NCBI GenBank assembly: GCA_900318405.1
Contig: ONKP01000016.1
Coordinates: 1-48,865 of the forward strand
Length of the DNA stretch: 48,865 nucleotides
Source of the DNA: an uncultured Eubacteriales bacterium
GTDB taxonomy: Bacteria; Bacillota; Clostridia; Lachnospirales; Lachnospiraceae
Direction of reading: 5' to 3'
In this document: in pieces, positions 46,777-48,865 of the stretch
Position numbering within the stretch: position 1 is the first letter of the stretch
Layout: every line of letters starts with the position of its first letter
Position numbers and translations under genes: made by a program
Notes under the pieces: model-generated
What the model was told of the DNA's origin: nothing
What the model saw: the letters and a program-made list of their open reading frames with translations, nothing else
Databases searched by the model: none

Positions 46777-46884
46777 TTCCCCAAAACCTCCTGCTTCCCT
46801 GCATACAAAACGGGCGAATCCATCAGCCCGCGGATATTGTCTGATCTCCGGTTTTCAGCCGGACGGACTAAGAAAAGTATAGCA

Positions 46885-46898
46885 TAATCGGCCTGCGG
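46885..46898 (-). promoter_or_regulatory. sigma-D-like -10 element before the small protein gene
   Basis: GCCGATTA on the minus strand (complement of 46885-46892) within TAATCGGCCTGCGG, identical for 14 nt to the element at 30216-30229. No convincing -35 is present, so it is weaker than the others. It lies about 110 nt before the gene. Confidence 0.4.
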
Positions 46899-46923
46899 TT
46901 TGGTACACAATTTCGGATACATG

Positions 46924-46951
46924 ATACAGAATACAGATGTCTCCCCCCCCC
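46924..46951. repeat. half palindromic element and C9 tract
   Basis: CAGAATACAGATGTCTCC matches the left arm of copies A and B, but no right arm follows. It runs into nine Cs (46943-46951), a tract prone to slippage, 180 nt before flagellin. Confidence 0.6.
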
Positions 46952-47075
46952 ACGTCATCAGCGCCTTCTGAGGCTAATCAAGAAAAACGCTTCAGGCAGT
47001 GGCAAGTAATTAAATCAAATGCCACTCTATTGAGAATATTTTATATGTCGTTAGTATAAATGTGACATCAAAATA

Positions 47076-47104
47076 TTGACATTTTTAATCCTGTCAAGAT
47101 AAAA
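47076..47104 (+). promoter_or_regulatory. flagellin promoter with overlapping dyad
   Basis: A perfect -35 TTGACA (47076-47081), 17 nt, then ATAAAA (47099-47104), or GATAAA with 16 nt. TTGACA...TGTCAA (47076-47097) is also a perfect 6-bp dyad that could be an operator. No sigma-D element was found here, though flagellin is usually sigma-D controlled. Confidence 0.5.
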
Positions 47105-47131
47105 CAACATATTTTTCAGAGAGGGTAAACG

Positions 47132-48865
47132 ATGATTATTACACATAATGTCATTGCTACGAACGCAGCTATGAATCTCGATAATAACAATAACAAGCTA
47201 CAGAAAAATCTGGAGAAACTTTCCTCTGGATATAAGATCAACCGTGCAGCCGATGATGCTGCAGGGCTTGCTATTTCAGAACAGATGCGAAGACAAATCC
47301 ACGGGCTGGAACAGGGGCATCAGAATATAAAAGAGGGTATCGGTTACATTCAAGTTGGCGACGGCGCCATGCAGGAAATTCACAGTATGCTCAGGAGAAT
47401 GATCACCCTGAGCACGGAAGCCGCCAACGGAACCATGAACGATGATGCTCGAAATGATATTGATCTTGAAATGCAGCAATTAAAAAAGGAAATCAATCGA
47501 ATCAGCGATGCAACAGAATATGCCGGACAAAAGGTATTCGATAACGATGATCCTCAATTGTTCGTAAGCGGATCACTAAAGGATGTCTCTGTTTTTAATG
47601 CCAATTACGATAAAACCACCGGTGAAGTGTCCTATGGCGGTATTGTAGTCAATGGCGCCAGATACAGATTTGACAGTGAGAACATGAAAATAACTACCAC
47701 AGTGAACGGTCAGCAGGTTGATTCCTACATGGTTCGCACGGACGCCAATGGGAAGCAGGTGTTCAACGGTGGTGACTATGACTTTTCAAATCTCAATGGG
47801 GTGTCACTTCACTTCCATTGTGAAGATGGTGCAGAAATCCCGGAAATGACCCGGACTATTTCTATTTCTGCCAATGCATCGGGCATCACAATCGATGGCA
47901 AACAGATGTCCTGGTCTGAACTAAAGGACGAAGATGGAAATTCCTGTACAGGAAGTAATATTAAGCCGGGCTTCTGGTCATTAAATTATTCGGGCGCTGA
48001 CATCACATTTTTCATGCCAGAAGGGACTAACAGCCTCCAGGATGTTATAAACAATATCAACACGACACAGACTGGAAGTGAAACCTATACATGGGAAACA
48101 GAGTATGATCATCAGGAACAGGAAACTGCTGTACAAGCCCTTTTGAAAAATTCAACGGTCACTGTCTCCCAGAGTATTGCCAAAAATATGCAAAACGGTG
48201 CGACATCCGTTTACAGTATTTCCTGTGATAAAAAAGGTATAAGGCTATTGGAAAATGGTACACCTGTTCAAGGTTCCGAAAAAGAATGGAAGGCTCTCGA
48301 CGTCGATGATCCGGGAGACGACAGTTCGGATTCTAGCAAGCAGAATCAAGAATGGGATTCCGGAGCACATATTCTCAACGGAAAAACCTTCACATACTCT
48401 TATTCCACTAGAAAAACGGAACTACCGGAAATCATATTTAGTTTTCAGCTTTCTGATGTGACAAGCGCCCAATCTGTGATAGACGGACTGGATGGCGTAC
48501 AGATTATACTGGCCGATCCGCAGACTTACTATGCAGCAACAATTTCAAAAAATAACCCGGATGATAAAGCAATAGAATCACTGAACGGAAAAGCAAATAT
48601 TGATCTGTCATTCACAGATGAGCTTGCGCTTGGCAGAGATTTTGACAATCCCCAGGGATACAGTCAAACAGGAAAAGTCAATACTACCAGTGGAAGTAAC
48701 AGAGTAGATATTGTATTTCCAGATCAGAATAATAACACAGGCGGCATTAAATTTACGGGAGAGATGTCAAACAATATTGATGATCTGACCGCTAAACTGA
48801 AAGACTGCTGGAATGAGTTGAAAACGCAGGCCGGTTATAACGCCATAACCGGAAGAACTGTGACC
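47132..48865 (+). CDS. flagellin, large, partial (runs off window)
   Basis: The frame is open for 578 codons to the window edge, so the C-terminus is missing. Residues 1-145 are the conserved N-terminal D0/D1 region (IATNAAMNLDNNN, SSGYKINRAADDAAGLAIS, EGIGYIQVGDGAMQEIHSML). Then more than 430 residues of variable domain follow with no return of the D1/D0 C-terminal part, so it is a very large flagellin. Arg/Leu/Glu positions known for TLR5 contact look conserved. At least four Cys codons are present, unusual for flagellin. GAGAGGGT precedes the ATG. The gene is AT-richer than its neighbours. Confidence 0.9.
   Translation, partial: MIITHNVIATNAAMNLDNNNNKLQKNLEKLSSGYKINRAADDAAGLAISEQMRRQIHGLEQGHQNIKEGIGYIQVGDGAMQEIHSMLRRMITLSTEAANGTMNDDARNDIDLEMQQLKKEINRISDATEYAGQKVFDNDDPQLFVSGSLKDVSVFNANYDKTTGEVSYGGIVVNGARYRFDSENMKITTTVNGQQVDSYMVRTDANGKQVFNGGDYDFSNLNGVSLHFHCEDGAEIPEMTRTISISANASGITIDGKQMSWSELKDEDGNSCTGSNIKPGFWSLNYSGADITFFMPEGTNSLQDVINNINTTQTGSETYTWETEYDHQEQETAVQALLKNSTVTVSQSIAKNMQNGATSVYSISCDKKGIRLLENGTPVQGSEKEWKALDVDDPGDDSSDSSKQNQEWDSGAHILNGKTFTYSYSTRKTELPEIIFSFQLSDVTSAQSVIDGLDGVQIILADPQTYYAATISKNNPDDKAIESLNGKANIDLSFTDELALGRDFDNPQGYSQTGKVNTTSGSNRVDIVFPDQNNNTGGIKFTGEMSNNIDDLTAKLKDCWNELKTQAGYNAITGRTVT

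Noticed and set aside
46900-47131. Cyclic-di-GMP (GEMM) riboswitch before flagellin
   Set aside because: The conserved GEMM strings and two-helix layout were not found in the short leader.
47132-48865. Flagellinolysin-type protease domain in the flagellin insert
   Set aside because: No HExxH zinc motif was found in the translated part; the missing C-terminal portion could not be inspected.

Overview
The window looks like a chromosomal segment of a motile, Gram-positive Clostridia bacterium, most likely a Lachnospiraceae member. The basis is strong AGGAGG-type ribosome sites, a queuosine-precursor ECF S-component, a GldA/GldG-type ABC system, no outer-membrane genes, and a flagellin plus chemotaxis set. 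Base composition looks like a little over 50% GC, except the flagellin gene at the right end, which is clearly AT-richer. The species cannot be named from sequence alone.

Layout. 1-4.3 kb: ABC exporter operon (ATPase, GldG-type permease fusion, DUF4340 protein). 4.8-6.1 kb: membrane-anchored PDZ protein with an N/G/Y-rich tail. 6.2-9.5 kb: queT behind a probable preQ1 riboswitch, metallophosphoesterase, sirtuin, isochorismatase-family hydrolase. 9.7-14.2 kb (minus strand): DUF4867 protein, a broken fucose/arabinose-isomerase-like gene, ilvN and ilvB. 14.5-19.3 kb: HtrA protease, PHP-type histidinol phosphatase behind a three-copy inverted/direct repeat, and GlgB. 19.3-25.4 kb: GGDEF-EAL protein, response regulator with a degenerate GGDEF domain, soluble PocR chemoreceptor, unknown protein. 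25.4-30 kb (minus): Ser-rich SH3 membrane protein, unknown protein, chemoreceptor. 30.4-36.5 kb (plus): flgB-cheA-cheW-cheR-cheB, then a C39-like peptidase. 36.6-46.8 kb (minus): lipoprotein, chemoreceptor, two-receiver regulator, FIST-domain hybrid kinase, frameshifted GGDEF-EAL gene, small helical protein. 47.1 kb to the end: large flagellin, cut by the window edge.

How it fits together. More than half of the window is motility and signalling. Three chemoreceptors, CheA, CheW, CheR and a receiver-less CheB form most of a chemotaxis pathway; CheY, CheC and CheD are absent here. Cyclic-di-GMP proteins and atypical receiver proteins are interleaved with it. Sigma-D-like -10 elements (GCCGAT-type) precede several of these genes, consistent with a flagellar regulon. 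HtrA and the PDZ-only protein share tail composition, topology and a promoter-region motif, suggesting a common envelope-quality role.

Most notable observations: the HtrA/PDZ-only pair; the repeat-based switch-like structure before the PHP phosphatase; the preQ1-type leader of queT; the receiver-less CheB; two genes that each seem to have lost about 0.1 kb with a change of frame; a 34-nt tandem repeat built from a terminator arm plus a neighbouring gene end; and a family of intergenic palindromes.
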